This document shows positions 8,139 through 16,445 of a stretch of 64,000 bases of DNA, piece by piece. The position numbers and the translations under genes were made by a program. The DNA lies in assembly GCF_030646155.1 (NCBI RefSeq), contig NZ_JAUTDN010000020.1, positions 31,028 to 95,027 on the forward strand, given 5' to 3'. Each line of letters opens with the position of its first letter. Within the stretch, counting starts at the first letter, position 1. Origin of the DNA: Conexibacter sp. CPCC 205762 (GTDB lineage Bacteria > Actinomycetota > Thermoleophilia > Solirubrobacterales > Solirubrobacteraceae). The notes below the pieces were generated by a model. That model was not told the DNA's origin. It saw nothing but the letters and a program-made list of their open reading frames with translations, and ran no database searches.

Positions 8139-8806
8139 CCGAACAGCGTCAGATCGGGCTCGCGCTCGCCGCGCAGCACCGCGAGGTCGACCTCGACGCA
8201 GACGATCCCGCGCGCCTCGGCGAGCACGCGCGCCTGCGGCTTGATCGACTGCGCCGCGAGCACGCCGCGGCAGTCGGCCATCGCCGGGTCGTGTCTGATC
8301 CGCTCGAGATAGCGGGTCAGCTGCTCGACGGCGTCGATCGTGCCGACGCGCTTGATCTCGACCGCGATCCAGCCGTCGGTCTCGTCGCGGCACATCAGGT
8401 CGACCGGGCCGATGTCGGTCGGCCACTCGCGCCGCACCAGCCGGAAGCCCTCGCCGCACCAGTGCGGCTGCTCGGCCAGCAGCTCCTGCAGGTGGGCCTC
8501 GACGCCGTCCTTCTCCAGCGCTGCCGCCTCGCCCATGTCGTGCGTGACGTCGGAGAGCACCTCGACGACGCGGATGTCAAGCCGGTCCTCGTCCTTGCCG
8601 GCGAACTTGCGCACGACGATGTGCTCCGGCGACTCCTCGATCGTCGTCGGCGGCGTCATCCAGTTGCTCGGCTTGTACGAGCCGTGATCGGCGTGTACGA
8701 GCACCGAGCCGTCGGACTTGATCATGATCAGCCGCAGCGCCTCCGGCAGCAGCGCATCGAGACGGCCGGTGTAACGAACCTCGCAGCGGGCGACGATCAA
8801 ACGCAT
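8135..8806 (-). CDS. nucS: Mismatch-specific endonuclease NucS (EndoMS)
   Basis: A 223-residue NucS, the nuclease of the MutS/MutL-independent mismatch repair pathway of Actinobacteria and some Archaea. The N-terminal DNA-binding half includes [13 protein letters not shown]. The C-terminal RecB-like nuclease domain shows GPVDLMCRD and AVEIKRVG, giving the D...E-x-K catalytic set. The protein ends in a hydrophobic DLTLFG tail, the usual position of the beta-clamp-binding motif. Length is normal for the family. It is divergent from the Fic gene and convergent with yjbQ. Confidence 0.95.
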   Translation of the reverse strand: MRLIVARCEVRYTGRLDALLPEALRLIMIKSDGSVLVHADHGSYKPSNWMTPPTTIEESPEHIVVRKFAGKDEDRLDIRVVEVLSDVTHDMGEAAALEKDGVEAHLQELLAEQPHWCGEGFRLVRREWPTDIGPVDLMCRDETDGWIAVEIKRVGTIDAVEQLTRYLERIRHDPAMADCRGVLAAQSIKPQARVLAEARGIVCVEVDLAVLRGEREPDLTLFG

Positions 8807-8852
8807 CGGTCGGCAACGGTAGCGACCCCGCTCGACGGAGGCGGTCGCGATC

Positions 8853-8869
8853 GATTGATAGATTCAATC
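8853..8869. promoter_or_regulatory. 17-bp palindrome before the fic gene
   Basis: GATTGA-TAGAT-TCAATC is a perfect 6-bp inverted repeat with a 5-bp centre, ending 4 bp before the Fic start codon. There is no Shine-Dalgarno sequence, so the mRNA may be nearly leaderless and the palindrome would overlap the promoter. The Fic protein carries a C-terminal winged-helix-like region, making autoregulation a reasonable guess. Confidence 0.45.
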
Positions 8870-8873
8870 CGTC

Positions 8874-10052
8874 ATGATCGAGCCGGTCTTTCAGCCGCCG
8901 CCCCTGACCGACCTCGACCACGAGGTGCTGGGGCTGATCGAGGAGCTGCGCGTGCAGTTGCGCTACCGCGTCGCCGAACCGCGGCGCTGGACGGCCAACC
9001 TGCGGCGGATGACGCTCGCGCACTCCGTGCAGGGGTCGAACAGCATCGAGGGCTACCTCGCGACGCTCGACGACGTCGCGGCCGCCGTCGACGACGAGCC
9101 GACGCTGAGCGCCAGCGAGGAGACCGAGCAGGCGCTGCACGGGTACCGCGATGCGATGACCTACGTGCTGCAGGTCGCGCAGGATCCGAGCGCGACGATC
9201 GACGCGAGTCTGTTGAAGGCGCTCCACTTCATGATGCTGCGACACGATCTCGCGATGCGGCCGGGACGTTGGCGGGCCGGCTTCGTCGGCGTCCACGACG
9301 AGCGCAGTGGCGAGCTGGTCTACCACGCGCCCGATGCCGAGCGCGTGCCGGCGCTGATCGACGCGATGCTCGACCGGCTCAGCGGCGACGACCAGCCCCC
9401 GCTCGTGCGCGCCGCGATGACCCACCTCAACCTCGTGATGATCCATCCGTTCCGCGACGGCAACGGCCGCATGGCCCGTTGCCTGCAGACGCTCGTGCTC
9501 GCGCGCGAGCAGATCGTCACGCCCGTGCTGTCCAGCATCGAGGAGGAGCTGGGGCGCGACGCGCGCGCCTACTACGACGTGCTCGCGGAGGTCGGCCAGG
9601 GCCGCTGGCGGCCGGAGCGCAGCACGCGACCATGGCTGCGCTTCTGCCTCACCGCGCACTACCGTCAGGCGAAGACCCACCTGCGGCGCGTCAACGAGAC
9701 CGAGCACCTGTGGATCGCGTGCGCCGACCTCGTCGAGCAGCGGCGACTGCCGGAGCGCGCCACCGGTCCGCTGCTCGACGCGGCGAGCGGGTTGCGGATC
9801 CGCAACCCCAGCTACCGCGCGACCGTCGAGATGACCGCCGCCGAGGAGATCTCCGAGCTGACCGCGAGCCGCGAGCTGAAGGCGCTCGTCGACGCCGGAC
9901 TGCTGAGACCAGTCGGCGCCAACCGCGCCCGCTACTACCTCGCGGCACCACCGCTGACCGCGCTGCGCGACGCGATCCGCGCCACGCGACCACCACGCGA
10001 GGCCTTCGACCCGTTCGCCGTCGCGAGGGCGCACGATCGCGCTCATCTGTGA
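8874..10052 (+). CDS. Fic family protein with C-terminal winged helix
   Basis: A 392-residue Fic protein. The catalytic motif HPFRDGNGRMAR begins at His191 and matches HxFx(D/E)GNGRxxR exactly, so AMP transfer (or another phosphate-linked modification) is expected. The inhibitory motif SxxxE(G/N) is present N-terminally as SNSIEG (Ser55-Gly60), which makes this a class II, self-inhibited Fic enzyme. The last third (from about residue 290) looks like a winged-helix DNA-binding region, as in many stand-alone bacterial Fic proteins. The target protein is unknown. No antitoxin gene is adjacent, fitting intramolecular inhibition. Confidence 0.93.
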   Translation: MIEPVFQPPPLTDLDHEVLGLIEELRVQLRYRVAEPRRWTANLRRMTLAHSVQGSNSIEGYLATLDDVAAAVDDEPTLSASEETEQALHGYRDAMTYVLQVAQDPSATIDASLLKALHFMMLRHDLAMRPGRWRAGFVGVHDERSGELVYHAPDAERVPALIDAMLDRLSGDDQPPLVRAAMTHLNLVMIHPFRDGNGRMARCLQTLVLAREQIVTPVLSSIEEELGRDARAYYDVLAEVGQGRWRPERSTRPWLRFCLTAHYRQAKTHLRRVNETEHLWIACADLVEQRRLPERATGPLLDAASGLRIRNPSYRATVEMTAAEEISELTASRELKALVDAGLLRPVGANRARYYLAAPPLTALRDAIRATRPPREAFDPFAVARAHDRAHL

Positions 10053-10069
10053 AGCGCTGTGACCGATCC

Positions 10070-10099
10070 TTGCACTGACGAACGAAATTCCTCTACCAT
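10070..10099 (+). promoter_or_regulatory. Candidate sigma-70-type promoter
   Basis: TTGCAC and TACCAT are separated by 18 bp just after the fic stop codon. Transcription would begin near 10106, immediately before the first leader hairpin, and give a leader of about 280 nt for the gene at 10388. Confidence 0.4.
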
Positions 10100-10110
10100 G
10101 GACTGGCTTC

Positions 10111-10156
10111 GCGCTTGCCTGCGGTTCGGGGGAACTTCGCAGGACGAGGCAAGCGC
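10111..10156 (+). promoter_or_regulatory. Leader hairpin I
   Basis: A strong hairpin at the start of the 335-bp gene-free stretch. The outer stem GCGCTTG/CAAGCGC encloses CCTGCG-GTTC, a GGGG loop, and GAAC-TT-CGCAGG. The only sizeable internal loop is on the 3' side (about six nt, ACGAGG or GGACGA depending on pairing). It would form right at the 5' end of the transcript. Confidence 0.45.
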
Positions 10157-10283
10157 CCCAACACACAACGCTAGTGACTGTGATCACCACCGCTGACACC
10201 GAGCGCCAGAGCGCGCACCGCATCGAGACTCGAAGACGGCTCTACGTCTCGTCTCGAAGACGCACGCTCGTCTCGCTCAACTC

Positions 10284-10346
10284 GTGATGTACCGCGCCGC
10301 GCTCGCAGCGGAAGGCTGAAAGGCCAAGCGAGCGAAGGCGCATCAC
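10284..10346 (+). promoter_or_regulatory. T-box-antiterminator-like leader element
   Basis: GTGA pairs with TCAC, then a bulge TGTACC, then GCGCC/GGCGC and an inner CGCTCGC/GCGAGCG stem. The arrangement of helix, one-sided bulge and second helix copies a T-box antiterminator, and TGTACCGCG differs from the T-box core TGGTACCGCG by one missing G. The missing G lies in the part that would pair with the tRNA end, so this is a resemblance, not an assignment. The element ends 41 nt before the next start codon. Between the two hairpins is a repeated CTCGAAGACG but nothing else I recognise. Confidence 0.3.
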
Positions 10347-10387
10347 TGTCAGCTTCAAGTTTCGACTCTCAGGAGATCACTGTTCTC

Positions 10388-11734
10388 ATGTCTGCCACTG
10401 CTTCCAGCGCCTCGACCGCCGTCGTCTCGCCCGCCCCGCTGATCTGGCCGGAGCGCGACAACCACACGATCACCGCGGTCGATCTCGCCCCGGCGATCAC
10501 GGCCAACGTCGAGCCGCTGCTGCCGCAGCTGCGTCAGCTGTCCGCCCTCGGCGACGCGCTCCGCTCGCTGCAGGCGCTCGACGGCGGCTTCACCAACGAG
10601 GCGCACGCCCGCGTCATCGCCGGCCTCTCGGCCGACCTGATGGACGAGCTCGCCGACAGCGATCCTGTCTCGCCCGAGCAGGCGGAGCTGATCCGCCGCC
10701 GCGCCGCCGCGCTGCGCGAGCTCAAGCACGACACCGACATCGCCAACACCGAGGCCGCGCTGATCGATGCCCAGGAGCTGTCGATCATCGCCTCGCCGGT
10801 CTGCACCTTCCGCAACAAGACGCGCACGCCGCTGCACTCGGTGATCGTCACCGCCGCCCACGAGCAGGGCAACGAGCTGATCGCCGGGCTCGACGCCTCC
10901 TCGGACGCCGTCCTCGAAGAGGTCAACGGCTACACGAAGACGAGCGACGTGACGGCCGACTCCCCGTTCGCGATGCAGATCACCGATCTGATCACGATGG
11001 GCGGCGAGTCGAACGCCTTCCCGAAGCACTTCTGCTACTTCCTGCCGGAGGACGAGGGCGCCGGCTTCGGCGAGCAGTCGAACAAGACGATCCTGATGCG
11101 GAACGTCTACGGCCTCCGCTACGAGCACATCTCGAAGGTGCTCGGCGACCGCCTCCTCAACGGCCACAAGCCGGGCGACGACGTCGACATCCCGTCGGTC
11201 CTGATCACCTGGATGCGCGGCCACGACATCGCCCACGCCGTCACGACCCCGCGCGCCGGCAAGGTCGGCCCCAAGGACGTCGGCCACGAGCCGTGGTACT
11301 CGCTGCAGGAGGCGATAGCGGACGCCTTCGGCACCGCGATGTCGTTCACGCAGACATGGCTCGACCTCGCCGGCTGCACGGCCGACGACCTCGCCGCCGT
11401 CTACATCGCCGAGGCGCTCCACTACCTGCGCCGCGGCCCGTGGAACTGGAGCGACGCCGGCGCCGCCTGCGTCGAGCTGAGCTTCCTCGCCGGCAACGGC
11501 TACATCGACGTCGCCGAGGACGGCACCGTCACGTGGGAGACCGCCCGCGTCATCGAGGGCGTCCACGCCCTCTGCGCGACGCTCGAGCGCGAGGTCGTCT
11601 CCGCGCCGGCGAAGGAGAACGTGCAGGCGATCCTCGACCAGTACGGCTGGCGCGAGGACTCCCCGATCGCCCCGACGGTCCGCAAGATCCGCGACGAGCT
11701 CGCCGGCATCCCGACCTCGCTCGCGTACCTCTAG
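10388..11734 (+). CDS. Unrecognised protein with a zincin-like HDxxH...E motif
   Basis: A 448-residue soluble protein I cannot assign to a named family. Its most suggestive segment is WMRGHDIAHA (His279-x3-His283), followed 25 residues later by LQEAIADAFG (Glu308). H-x3-H plus a downstream E-x-x-A-D helix is the ligand pattern of gluzincin metallopeptidases such as the M49 family, but the usual catalytic Glu after the first His is Asp. No signal peptide or membrane segment is visible. AGGAG lies 10 nt before the ATG. It is preceded by a long structured leader and ends at a strong bidirectional terminator shared with the convergent ArgRS-like operon. A metal-dependent hydrolase is possible; a peptidase role is only a hypothesis. 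Confidence 0.6.
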   Translation: MSATASSASTAVVSPAPLIWPERDNHTITAVDLAPAITANVEPLLPQLRQLSALGDALRSLQALDGGFTNEAHARVIAGLSADLMDELADSDPVSPEQAELIRRRAAALRELKHDTDIANTEAALIDAQELSIIASPVCTFRNKTRTPLHSVIVTAAHEQGNELIAGLDASSDAVLEEVNGYTKTSDVTADSPFAMQITDLITMGGESNAFPKHFCYFLPEDEGAGFGEQSNKTILMRNVYGLRYEHISKVLGDRLLNGHKPGDDVDIPSVLITWMRGHDIAHAVTTPRAGKVGPKDVGHEPWYSLQEAIADAFGTAMSFTQTWLDLAGCTADDLAAVYIAEALHYLRRGPWNWSDAGAACVELSFLAGNGYIDVAEDGTVTWETARVIEGVHALCATLEREVVSAPAKENVQAILDQYGWREDSPIAPTVRKIRDELAGIPTSLAYL

Positions 11735-11757
11735 GCCGCAGGCCACATAGAAATGGC

Positions 11758-11785
11758 AAAGGGCCCGCGAAAGCGGGCCCTTTTT
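11758..11785. terminator. Bidirectional intrinsic terminator
   Basis: AAAGGGCCCGC, a GAAA loop, and GCGGGCCC followed by TTTTT form a textbook rho-independent terminator after the gene at 10388. On the other strand the leading AAA gives a short U run, so it probably also ends the convergent ATP-grasp operon. Confidence 0.9.
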
Positions 11786-11904
11786 GTGCCGCGACCGATC
11801 GTCGCGTAGCGGAAGGATCGTCGTGCCTGGCAAGGACGCAGGGAGCGCGGTGTGCGCCCAGCACATGAGCGACCGAGGACGCCGCCAGGCGCGGCGAGGC
11901 GACG

Positions 11905-13173
11905 CTAGGCGACGATCGGGGAGACCTCGAAGATACCTCTCGTCCGCTCGATCTCGCGCAGGCGGTCGTAGTCGCGCTTCAGCACGTCGCGGTCGGGGTC
12001 GACCAGGTAGACGATGCCGGGGCAGGAGAAGAGGTCGATCGTCGGCGTGATCTGCTCGCCCGGCTGGGCCATCGAGATCGAGCCGGCGTACGACGGCAGC
12101 GCCTCGACCTCGCGCATGCCGGCGTCGGAGATCACACTGCCGCCCTGGTGCGAGATCAGCATCACGCAGCGCGAGGCGTTCTTCAGCTCGTACGGCTTCT
12201 TCGCGCGCTCGGCGACCGACTCCGGGCGCAGGTAGGCGTCGACGGTGACGGTCACGTGCGAGGGAGTGCAGCGGTCGATCACGTCGTCGCGGATCGAGCC
12301 GTGCAGGCGCGCGCCGGACTCGACCAGCACCGGGCCGTCGGCCGTCAGCATCACCTCGGTGTGGGCCGGGCCGTACTTGATCCCGAGCGCGTCGAGCACG
12401 TCCTTCACGTACGGCACGACGAGGTCCTGCTGCGGGCCGCGGTAGGCGAGCAGCTCCTCGAAGTCGTAGGCGAGGTTGCCCTGGATGCGGATCTTCGTGT
12501 CGCGCCAGACCTCGGAGACGTGGTGGACGCCGTCCCACGAGACCGAGTCGCAGAACAGCTGCGTGCCGCGCAGCAGCTCCTGCACGAGCAGCTGCTCGTT
12601 CGCGCCCTGCAGCGCGTTGGGGCGGCCAAGCACGTCGGTGAAGGCCGTGCGGATCGCGTCGGCGTCCTCGCACAGCGAGACGCCGTCGGTGCCGGCGGAG
12701 TCGAGCGGCTTGACGACGACCGGCCAGTCGCCCCGCTCCGAGGCCCAGGCGATCGCCTCCTCGACGTCGCCGGTCTTCAGCTCCTGCACGGCGCGCAGGC
12801 CGGCGGCGCGGACGGCCGCGGCCATCACGGACTTGTCGCGGCGCGCCTCGCTCTGGGCGGTGCCGTTGGAGGGCAGGCCGAGCTTCTCGCTGAGCGCGTC
12901 GCTGAGGCGCACGCCCGGCTCGGAGCCGACGACGACGAAGGCCGGGTCGTATCTGGCGACCGCCGCGGCGGTCGCGGCGAGGTCGCCCTGGTGGACGACG
13001 TTCTCGAGGAAGTCCTGCGTCCGCAGCCGCTCGATGTAGAACGGCGACTCGTTCGGGTTGCTCTGCACGTGGACGACGTCGAGCCCCTCGGCGATGAAGC
13101 GGGGCGCCAGTCTGGCGCCGGTCGAGTAGGCGTCGACGACGACCGCGACGCGTCTGCTGGTGTCGTTGCTCAT
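11905..13173 (-). CDS. ATP-grasp ligase
   Basis: A 422-residue ATP-grasp enzyme of the carboxylate-amine ligase type (BacD/DdaF-like). Visible parts are the N-terminal pre-ATP-grasp fold (RVAVVVDAYSTGARLAPRF), the ATP-binding strand WPVVVKPLDSAGTDGV, the hinge EQLLVQELLRGTQLF, and the magnesium-binding end TADGPVLVESGARLHG. Such enzymes make an acyl phosphate and couple it to an amine, typically building dipeptides or amides. I start it at the ATG at 13173, overlapping the preceding methyltransferase stop by 4 bp. It is the last gene of the operon with two methyltransferases and an ArgRS paralogue, so its partner substrate may be an amino acid modified by those enzymes. Confidence 0.9.
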   Translation of the reverse strand: MSNDTSRRVAVVVDAYSTGARLAPRFIAEGLDVVHVQSNPNESPFYIERLRTQDFLENVVHQGDLAATAAAVARYDPAFVVVGSEPGVRLSDALSEKLGLPSNGTAQSEARRDKSVMAAAVRAAGLRAVQELKTGDVEEAIAWASERGDWPVVVKPLDSAGTDGVSLCEDADAIRTAFTDVLGRPNALQGANEQLLVQELLRGTQLFCDSVSWDGVHHVSEVWRDTKIRIQGNLAYDFEELLAYRGPQQDLVVPYVKDVLDALGIKYGPAHTEVMLTADGPVLVESGARLHGSIRDDVIDRCTPSHVTVTVDAYLRPESVAERAKKPYELKNASRCVMLISHQGGSVISDAGMREVEALPSYAGSISMAQPGEQITPTIDLFSCPGIVYLVDPDRDVLKRDYDRLREIERTRGIFEVSPIVA

Positions 13174-13904
13174 GCGGTGGCGACCAGGACGAGGCGGTCG
13201 TCGGGCTGCTTCGGGTGGCCGTCGAAGCCGCCGTAGCGGGCGACCTCGGAGAACCCGGCCTGCTCGACCATCGCCTGCAGCTCCTCGGCGGTGTAGTAGC
13301 GCGTCTCGACCTCGATCGATCTGCCCTCCGCCGTATAGGTGACATGCAGGACTCTCGTCTCGGGATCGACGTAGAGGTGCTCGTGGACGCCGTTGTCCTC
13401 GCGGTCGACGACGGTGCCGAGCGGGCCGAGGCGGTGGAGCGTGCGCTCGATGTCGGACAGCTCCATCACGAGCTTGCCGCCGGGCTTCAGCGCCGCGTGC
13501 CAGGTGTCGAGCACGAGCTGGTCGTCCGCTCTCGTGACGCCGTAGCCGAACGACGAGTAGAGGTTGACGATCGCGTCGAACCGCTCCACCTCGGCAGGCA
13601 GCGGTCTCGTCAGATCGTGGACGAGGTAGCTCGGACCGGGGTTGCGTCGCTCCGCCTCGCCGATCACGGCCGGCGAGATGTCGACGCCGACGGCGTCGTA
13701 GCCGAGTCTCGACAGCGCGCCGACCGAACGGCCGAAGCCGCAGCCGGCGTCGAGCACGCGCGCGCCCGGCGCCAGCGACAGCAGCGTCGCGATCTCGCGG
13801 CACTCCTGCTCGGTCTCCTCATAGCGGCCGAGCTTGTCCGACATCGCGATGAAGGCGGCGCCGAACGCGTCCAGCTCGTTGAGGTTCTCGACCTCGTCGC
13901 TCAT
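13170..13904 (-). CDS. SAM-dependent class I methyltransferase (copy 2)
   Basis: A 244-residue Rossmann-fold methyltransferase. Motif I is VLDAGCGFGRS, then AVGVDISPAVI and AIVNLYSSFGYG. It is a clear paralogue of the next gene upstream: both have LNE-D at the N-terminus, DAGCGFGR, NLYSSFGYG and a C-terminal PDDRLVLV-like tail, indicating tandem duplication. It overlaps both neighbours by 4 bp (ATGA). The target is unknown; context with an ATP-grasp ligase suggests N- or O-methylation of a small amino-acid-derived molecule. Confidence 0.88.
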   Translation of the reverse strand: MSDEVENLNELDAFGAAFIAMSDKLGRYEETEQECREIATLLSLAPGARVLDAGCGFGRSVGALSRLGYDAVGVDISPAVIGEAERRNPGPSYLVHDLTRPLPAEVERFDAIVNLYSSFGYGVTRADDQLVLDTWHAALKPGGKLVMELSDIERTLHRLGPLGTVVDREDNGVHEHLYVDPETRVLHVTYTAEGRSIEVETRYYTAEELQAMVEQAGFSEVARYGGFDGHPKQPDDRLVLVATA

Positions 13905-14650
13905 GCCGCCGTCCCCACCAGCACGAGCCGGTCCTCGGGCTTCTTCGGCGAGCCGTCGAAGTCGCCGTACAGCCGCACGTCTCTGAAGCCGACCGCTTCG
14001 ACCATGCGCTGGAGGTCCTCCTTCTCGTACATGCGGATGCGCGAGTGGACGACATCGCCGTCGAGCTCGTATCTGACGTGCAGTCTGCCGGTCGAGAAGT
14101 CGACGTCGAGCGTCTCGATCACGCCGTTGGTGTCGCGCACGACGACGCCCTCGTCGGTTCTGAGACGGAAGCGCGAGCGCTCGAGATCGGACAGCTGCAT
14201 GACGATCTGGCCGCCGTCCTTCACCATCGCGCGGAAGGCGCGCAGCATGTCGAGGTCCTCGGCCTCGGTCGCGCCGTAGCCGAACGACGAGTAGAGGTTG
14301 ACGACGACGTCGAACGGGCCGATCCCGGCGGGCAGCGGCTGCGTCAGGTCGGCGACGATGTAGCGCGGGCCGGGGCTGCGCTTCTCCGCCTCGGCGATCG
14401 CCGCCGGCGAGATGTCGATCCCGGTCGCCTCCATCCCCTGCTCGGCGAGCGCGGCGCAGTAGCGGCCGAAGCCGCAGCCGGCGTCGACGACGGTCGTGCC
14501 CGGCGCCCAGCCGAGGAATCTGACGAGCGCCGCGGCGTCCTCGGAGGTGCTGTCGTAGCCGCCGAGCCGCTCGGCGATCTTCATGTAGGCCGGCCCGTAG
14601 GTGTCGACCTCGTTGAGGACGTGCTCGTCGGACGGTGTCTGGTCGGTCAT
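13901..14650 (-). CDS. SAM-dependent class I methyltransferase (copy 1)
   Basis: A 249-residue methyltransferase with VVDAGCGFGRY (SAM loop), ATGIDISPAAI and VVNLYSSFGYG. It is the upstream member of a tandem pair, clearly homologous to the following gene over its length. It starts 24 bp after the ArgRS-like gene and its stop overlaps the next start. Two diverged copies kept side by side suggest two successive or two different methylation positions on the same product. Confidence 0.88.
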   Translation of the reverse strand: MTDQTPSDEHVLNEVDTYGPAYMKIAERLGGYDSTSEDAAALVRFLGWAPGTTVVDAGCGFGRYCAALAEQGMEATGIDISPAAIAEAEKRSPGPRYIVADLTQPLPAGIGPFDVVVNLYSSFGYGATEAEDLDMLRAFRAMVKDGGQIVMQLSDLERSRFRLRTDEGVVVRDTNGVIETLDVDFSTGRLHVRYELDGDVVHSRIRMYEKEDLQRMVEAVGFRDVRLYGDFDGSPKKPEDRLVLVGTAA

Positions 14651-14674
14651 GGCAGTCCTCGTGGGTTGCTTGCG

Positions 14675-16393
14675 CTAGGTGATCGCTGCCGCCTCGGCGC
14701 GGCGGACCGTCTCTGCGCGGGCCGCCTCGGCGCCGGCGCGCACGAGCCCGAGCGTGCCGAGGCCGCAGGAGAGCAGTGCGCGCATGACGCGGCCGACGCG
14801 CGGCGCGGCTTCGCGCTCCAGGTACCAGTCGCTCAGGTGCGCGACGTAGCGGTAGTACTTGAGCAGGTCGAACGCCTCCAGCGCGACCGCCAGGTTGCGG
14901 CGGTGGACCTGCGCCTGCAGGACGATGTGGCGGTAGTCGGAGTCGGCCGGGTCGGGATCCGGGGCGCCGTCGTTGGCGGGATCCCACGCCTTCGCCCACG
15001 CCTGCGCGATGCGGAAGGCGCTGTTGTGCTCCGGGTCGACGAGGCGCTCGGCCGGCGGCAGGGTCAGGCCCTTCACGACCGGCTTGTCGAGGCAGTAGCC
15101 GAGCACGACGATCGCGAGCAGGTCGTCGGGCGCCAGCAGCGGCTGCTCGCGCACGAGCGCGGTCAGCTCGGGGCGCGCGACCAGCTCGTCCAGCAGCTCG
15201 TCGACGAGCAGCGCGTTGCCCTTCGAGGACGACAGCTCGCCGCCGATCTCGGTCGAGACCATCCCGTGCAGGACGTGGCGCGAGGGCAGCACCGGCAACG
15301 CCGGCTCGAGCCTCCCCAGCAGCTCCTCGACGTGCGCGACGTGGGCGGCCCACTCGTCGCCGGAGAGGTGGATCAGCTGCGACCCCTCCTCGTCGATCAT
15401 CATGTCGCGCCACATCGCGACGACCCGCAGGTGGTGGGTCGGGAAGCCGTCGGCGCGCGTCAGCGGCATCACCGGGTAGGAGTCGTCGCCGGTGTAGTAG
15501 GCGACGGTGCCGCGCTCCTCTCTGACGAAGACGCCGCGCTCGATCCCGAGGCGCGCGACCTCGGCGGTCTTCCGCGTGCGATCGGAGTCGTAGAGGATCC
15601 GCTCGAACTGGACGCCGAGCCGGTCGAGCGTCTCGTTCTGGCCGGCGACCGCCCAGTCGCGCACGCGCTTCCACAGCGCGGTCGCCTCCGGCTCGTCCTG
15701 CTCGACGCCGGTCAGCAGCTGCTGCGCGAGGTCGTGGCGCTCGTCGAGGTCGCGCGCGACCGGGGCGTCCTCGTCGGCGACGTCGGCGACCGGGCCCTCC
15801 TCGCGCGCGTAGCGGGCGTAGAGGTCGCCGACGAACTGGTCGCTCTTGCGGCCGGCCTGCTCAGGCGTGCCGGGCGCCGCGTAGCGCTCGTAGCCGGCCA
15901 TCGCCTCGCCCATCGAGCGGCCGGCGTCGCCGATGTGGCTCTGGCGCTCGACCTGCGCGCCGGCGACTCTCAGCGCGCTCGTGACGGCCTGCCCGAGCGC
16001 GATGTTGCGCAGGTGGCCGACGTGCAGCGCCTTCGTCGCGTTGGGGTCGCAGAAGTCGATGATCGCGCGCTCGCCGGCGCGCAGGTCGCCGGTCTCCATG
16101 CCGCTGAAGCGGCCGGCCTCGAGGCCGGCGCCGGCCTCGGCGATGCGGGCGTCGTCGAGCCGCAGCAGGAAGCGCTGCTGCTCCTGCTCGGCCTCCGCGA
16201 CGGCGGGATCGGCCTGCAGCGCGGCGAGCGCCTGCGGTGCCTTGTCGCGGTCGCGCGTGATCGCGCCGACGTCGGTCCGATCCTCCTGTCTGAGGTTCGG
16301 GACGACGCGGAAGGCGTCGGCGTCGACGGCGCGCAGCGTCGCCTCGACGGCGTCGAGCAGGTTGTCGGCGCGCAGATGCGGCTGGTCGCTCAT
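14675..16393 (-). CDS. Arginyl-tRNA-synthetase paralogue
   Basis: A 572-residue class I aminoacyl-tRNA synthetase of ArgRS type. The HIGH box is HVGHLRN (residues 124-130) and the KMSKS-equivalent is SSSKGN (388-393); a C-terminal anticodon-binding-like alpha-helical domain follows. It is diverged: the usual HLGDWGTQFG is SHIGDAGRSMG, and the N-terminal Add1 domain lacks the conserved D-Y-x-x-N element seen in housekeeping ArgRS. Its place at the head of a methyltransferase/ATP-grasp operon fits a biosynthetic paralogue that supplies an activated amino acid or Arg-tRNA. That it is instead the only ArgRS of the cell cannot be excluded from this window. Confidence 0.75.
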   Translation of the reverse strand: MSDQPHLRADNLLDAVEATLRAVDADAFRVVPNLRQEDRTDVGAITRDRDKAPQALAALQADPAVAEAEQEQQRFLLRLDDARIAEAGAGLEAGRFSGMETGDLRAGERAIIDFCDPNATKALHVGHLRNIALGQAVTSALRVAGAQVERQSHIGDAGRSMGEAMAGYERYAAPGTPEQAGRKSDQFVGDLYARYAREEGPVADVADEDAPVARDLDERHDLAQQLLTGVEQDEPEATALWKRVRDWAVAGQNETLDRLGVQFERILYDSDRTRKTAEVARLGIERGVFVREERGTVAYYTGDDSYPVMPLTRADGFPTHHLRVVAMWRDMMIDEEGSQLIHLSGDEWAAHVAHVEELLGRLEPALPVLPSRHVLHGMVSTEIGGELSSSKGNALLVDELLDELVARPELTALVREQPLLAPDDLLAIVVLGYCLDKPVVKGLTLPPAERLVDPEHNSAFRIAQAWAKAWDPANDGAPDPDPADSDYRHIVLQAQVHRRNLAVALEAFDLLKYYRYVAHLSDWYLEREAAPRVGRVMRALLSCGLGTLGLVRAGAEAARAETVRRAEAAAIT

Positions 16394-16445
16394 GACGAGT
16401 GGGTTCCCCCTCCGCGGACCCGGCGGGTGCCGGGACCGTCAGAAG

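Noticed and set aside
10284..10346. Calling this element a true T-box riboswitch.
   Set aside because: The bulge lacks one G of the tRNA-pairing sequence, and no convincing specifier loop or stem I motif set is present; kept as a resemblance only.
13174..13803. N-terminal extension of the ATP-grasp frame into the methyltransferase gene.
   Set aside because: The extension reads the methyltransferase in another frame and is Arg-rich; the ATG at 13173 with a 4-bp overlap is the natural start.
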